DNA from: Adineta ricciae
Taxonomy: Eukaryota; Rotifera; Eurotatoria; Adinetida; Adinetidae
DNA: 64,000 nt
Assembly: GCA_905250025.1 (NCBI GenBank)
Contig: CAJNOJ010000059.1
Span: forward strand, 165,280-229,279
Direction of reading: 5' to 3'
Part shown: in pieces, positions 60,901 to 64,000 of the stretch
Position numbering within the stretch: position 1 is the first letter of the stretch
Layout: each line of letters opens with the position of its first letter
Position numbers and translations under genes: made by a program
The notes under the pieces: generated by a model
Database searches by the model: none
What the model was told of the DNA's origin: nothing
The model's input: only the letters and a program-made list of their open reading frames with translations

Positions 60901-63522
60901 CTAGAAAATCAAAGCTTCTCGTTAGAAAAGAGAGAGAGAGAGATCTTCGAATTTCATACCGAATTTTCTCTAAAGTTTTGTCCAATTCAGTTTTAGTAAA
61001 ATAATTATTTGAATCACTTTGAATTTTCTCCAGAGATTCGAATTCTTGTTGACATCGTCGATTATATTCTTGTTCGAATAGGATCTGTTCTTTCAAAGTG
61101 AATAGATAATTCTCGATTTTCATCCGATCAAAAATGACATTCGTATAATCATGTGTGTAGACGTTCAATTTAGTTACATATTCATCGTATAGCTTTTTAT
61201 TCAACTACAAACAAACAAGCATTTCTGTCAATGTGAAGATAAACTTGTGTACAGAATTACCTGTATGTCTTGTTGTTGTTTTTCGTAGTGTTCTTTCAGA
61301 AAACCTAGTTCGAACTGATCGGCTTCGAGTTTCTGTTGCAAGGTTTGAAGTTGTTGCGTTGAAGAAAACAATTGTAGTTTATTTCGGTAGTACTTTCGAT
61401 CGTATTCAGCACGTTCTAAACGCAACTGTGAGGCCAAGTATTGGCGCAATTCTTGATTTAATTGCCGACGAAGTTTCTGAAGTTCGGTTTGAAACGAAAG
61501 TTGAGTTGGTTTGTACGTTTGATGAAAATTGTCGATTTGAGTGCGTAAAATAATGTTAAGATCAGCTAGCTCTTTGATTTTCTCCAGATAACTTGCGAAG
61601 CGATTGTTTAAGACATTTAATCCTTCTTGTTCATCTTCAATATCAATTGCACTCAACCGTTTAGTTGTACATCGACGTTCGAATGTCCGAACAGTCGTTT
61701 CACTTCTCGTGGACATGTATTCTGGAAGATTTTCTATTTCACTCGAATCTTGCATTTGATGTCTGTTATAAAGTTACTTCAAAAGATGTTGTTATTCATT
61801 TGTATAACGACATATACTTGATAAGAAATTTGTCATTTGTTTTTCATCAACCTTGATCAATTTAAAGATAAATTTATTTTATGCAAATGAAGACAATAAC
61901 AAGTCTGCGGTTTTTTTTCTCTCTTTACGATAGATGATTGGATGATTGGAGTCGTCGTTTTGAGGTTTGATGTCAAAATTTTTGTTGAATAATATCAATC
62001 GAATGCGATGAATATTTGTCTGACGAGTCGAAGCAAAACCGATTGGTCTAGAACTCTCACTTTCGTTCGCAATCAGATCGAATTTCATTATTTGGAATAT
62101 TTACAGACCTTCATATTGGGCTTTTTTCGTCACTGTTCTCTTCCTATTTTTCGTTTATATACAAATGTATACTTGAATTCTTAAACTGTAGATGTATTTA
62201 CGAGTCAATAACAACTATATTGAAGTACTCGTGTCGATGAAATGAGAAATTATATAGTAGAAAGATTTGCATCAAGTATCAGTGAAGAGAATTGGAAGAA
62301 ACATATCGTAAAAGTAATGACAATTTATTTACTTTATTAGACACTTGAGCCTGAACAGAAAAGTTTGATACTAAACAACAAAGGCGGTGAACATCCTCTG
62401 TATTTATCTTATCTATGTGAAAATCTTCGTCAATTCGGTGATTATTCGCTCGTAACGAAACGTCTGAAAGCATATCCACAAACTACTGATGAACTACTTG
62501 ATGTTTTACTCAATGAAATCAGTGCAACGATTGATAATCAAACGCTTGTTGATGCGGTAAGTTGAGTTTAACAAAACAAAGGCAACCATCAGTTGCTTTT
62601 TGTAGTTTTTCAAGTTATTAATTATTTCAAATGTTGGAATACTGGAATCCGATGTTGTGACAATGTTGGATAAATTCTTAAATAAAAACACGGATGAAAA
62701 CAACGGAATTAATGTCGATCGAATGACATGGTCGACGATACGTAGATATTTGAAAATCTTTCTGGATACAACATGGATCGATGGACATCATTTGATTACC
62801 TTTCGACATTCGTCACTTCTTCAAGTAAATATTTAGTCTCGACATTAATGTTTTCAATCAAATTTTCGTCTTTAGAAATTACATAAACGATACTTCAATG
62901 AAAATGATTCTGAATTGCGGTCTATTCATGGTTTCTTCGCACAATTTTACTTATCGTTTACAACTATCAAAGAATATTCTCGTCGTCGTGTGCCGTATCA
63001 TTATGAACAAGCACATATGATTAAAGAATTAATCGCATTTCTCCGCTCATTAGAATCACGAGCAGTTAGTCAAATAGATCGACAAGCATACCTTCGAGTA
63101 AGTCAATTCTCTCCAACCGAAATCAGTTAACATCGTCTATGTAGAATCATCGCTGTAAAAGACAACTTCCACCTCAAGACGGCGTTTCGAATCAACGTGC
63201 CTATGTGTGCAATGTATGTGCAACACTATTCAAACTCGGTCCGTTCACAATGACGAAGAATTCATGCGTTCTCTGTACTACACCAATCTTGAGTTCCTCT
63301 CTGGCACAAAATGACCACCAGAAACGTGAAGCGCGGATTTGTATGAGTCATGGTACTCCAGGATATCCACGTACAATTAAATGTGTTACCTGTAAGGGTC
63401 TTCGATCGAGAAATGTAGGAACGCCGACACCACAAATAGAACCTGTAGCAATGAATGTATGTCTTCAGTGCTGGATGATGGGCGGGGCAGGAACACGTTG
63501 TTGTGACTTTGAAACTGATTGA
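57992..63522 (+). CDS. DUF4062-NACHT STAND-type NTPase with cysteine-rich C-terminus
   Basis: This STAND-class ATPase is related to the NPHP3/TEP1/NWD group. Exon 1 is disordered, then VVRIFVSSTFTDFFNEREVL opens the DUF4062 domain (FPELRDELEPAGIQIIDCDL, RWGV, FFIGLVSDKYGWVP). The NACHT ATPase has Walker A GRPGDGKTMLLGKFALH (about 59678-59728) and Walker B VPFVIIIDGLDK (about 60046-60077), with the downstream HTYIILSCEPG. The helical part resumes after a 1,991-bp intron (60350-62340) with GGEHPLYLSYLCENLRQFG. The usual WD40 or TPR array is missing. The final exon ends instead with a Cys-rich module (CNVCATLF, CVLCTTP, CVTCKGL, CLQCWM) that could bind zinc. Roughly 1,100 residues, about 16 exons. 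The role is unknown; an effector-sensing or ciliary function is possible. Confidence 0.87.
60399..61755 (-). CDS. intermediate filament protein, nested antisense in a NACHT-gene intron
   Basis: This cytoskeletal coiled-coil protein starts at ATG 61755 with a Ser/Thr/Arg-rich head. The rod start LNVLNNRFASYLEKIKELAD matches the helix-initiation consensus (LN-x-R-F/L-A-x-Y-I). A long heptad region follows over about five exons (RQLNQELRQYLASQLRLERA; LNKKLYDEYVTKLNVYTHDY). The rod ends with SEIDTYRCLL, the helix-termination motif (EIATYRKLL-like). A short tail ends VYEVQGMIWVRI. There is no lamin-type Ig tail and no NLS or CaaX box, so it is a cytoplasmic intermediate filament rather than a lamin. 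The whole coding region, and room for a promoter (61756-62340), lies inside intron 60350-62340 of the opposite-strand host. Confidence 0.85.
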
Positions 63523-63829
63523 GTTTTCTTTTTATTGTTCTAAATAAAATTTTTTTAAAGGATGCTTTATAAATGTGTGTCGATGACTGATTCATAAGCG
63601 CTGCCATTCGTATTCATGAAGTACAACTTCGTCTATGAAAATTGGACGAGAACCGAGAATATTCTTTTGATAATTTTTATTATCTACATTATTATCAAAC
63701 AAACAGCTTCTAGAATAAATATTCAACTTGTGAGAAGAGAATTTGATGTATGCTAGTCGATAGTCTCTATAAAGACAGATATCGTCGATGTTATTTTAGT
63801 TATCAGTAAGTAAAAGACAAAGAGATACG
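63523..63829. other. short intergenic spacer
   Basis: AATAAA (about 63544) closely follows the NACHT stop. There is no other feature before the next ATG. Confidence 0.6.
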
Positions 63830-64000
63830 ATGAGTGATACAAAAGTTGAAAGGCGACAGTTGCCATCCATTATCGGACTACCAGCAAATGGACAAACGAG
63901 CACATTTCTGGGTCGTATAACTCGTGCTCATTTGATTATCGGCGGATTGATACTTCTTGGAATACTTTCATTGTCACTTCTCATTACCGTTATTGTTCAA
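63830..64000 (+). CDS. membrane protein N-terminus, truncated by the window end
   Basis: An open frame from ATG 63830 to the window edge gives 57 residues: a polar N-terminus (MSDTKVERRQLPSIIGLPAN) then RITRAHLIIGG and a strongly hydrophobic stretch (LILLGILSLSLLITVIVQ). This looks like a type II signal anchor or the first TM of a multipass protein. The family cannot be told from this fragment. Confidence 0.6.
   Translation, partial: MSDTKVERRQLPSIIGLPANGQTSTFLGRITRAHLIIGGLILLGILSLSLLITVIVQ

Noticed and set aside
61879..62088. 69-codon minus-strand frame inside the NACHT intron, upstream of the filament gene
   Set aside because: It could be a leader ORF, but no splice signal links it to the filament start and no motif is visible; too weak to call.

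Overview
The window is nuclear DNA of a small, AT-rich, intron-dense invertebrate genome, most likely a bdelloid rotifer (inference). The reasons are animal-type gene content (anion exchanger, otopetrin, PERK, BPTF, two 7TM receptors, an intermediate filament protein), GT-AG introns mostly of about 45-70 bp, tightly packed genes on both strands, and many polypyrimidine-AG acceptors right in front of start codons, as expected for spliced-leader trans-splicing. There is no sign of bacterial operons, insertion sequences, viruses or CRISPR.

Layout. 1-1.9 kb shows no gene. 1.9-3.2 kb holds the broken remnant of an AIMP2-like gene (+) with a 181-aa antisense ORF between its pieces. Then come adenylosuccinate lyase (+), an NSE2/MMS21 SUMO ligase (-) head-to-head with a ZDHHC9/14/18-type palmitoyltransferase (+), a small secreted peptide (+), a large SLC4 bicarbonate/anion exchanger (+), and a BTB protein (-). 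22-28.3 kb holds two tandem paralogues of an unrecognised three-TM glycoprotein family. 28.8-46.2 kb holds otopetrin, a BTBD10/KCTD20 homologue, PERK, SUMO (-), a C-terminal-only BPTF-like protein and CDP-diacylglycerol synthase. 46.4-51.6 kb is a minus-strand run: a GT61-like glycosyltransferase, a Rab, DNAJC19/TIM14 and a broken presenilin-enhancer-2 (PEN-2) remnant. 52-57 kb has a tRNA-Thr, two rhodopsin-type receptors, an MPPED-type phosphoesterase (-) and an unnamed 68-aa spliced gene (-). 57.9-63.5 kb is a DUF4062-NACHT gene whose 2-kb intron contains an antisense intermediate filament gene. The window ends inside the start of a membrane protein.

Most genes are unrelated housekeeping or signalling genes, so this is not a functional cluster. 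The notable structure is architectural. Two complete antisense genes sit inside introns (a C-type-lectin-like membrane protein inside the palmitoyltransferase gene, an intermediate filament inside the NACHT gene), and a third antisense ORF lies inside the AIMP2-like remnant. Two conserved housekeeping genes survive only as broken copies, which fits the degenerate tetraploidy known for bdelloids. Exon boundaries were read by eye from splice signals and reading frame, and family names rest on remembered family motifs rather than searches.
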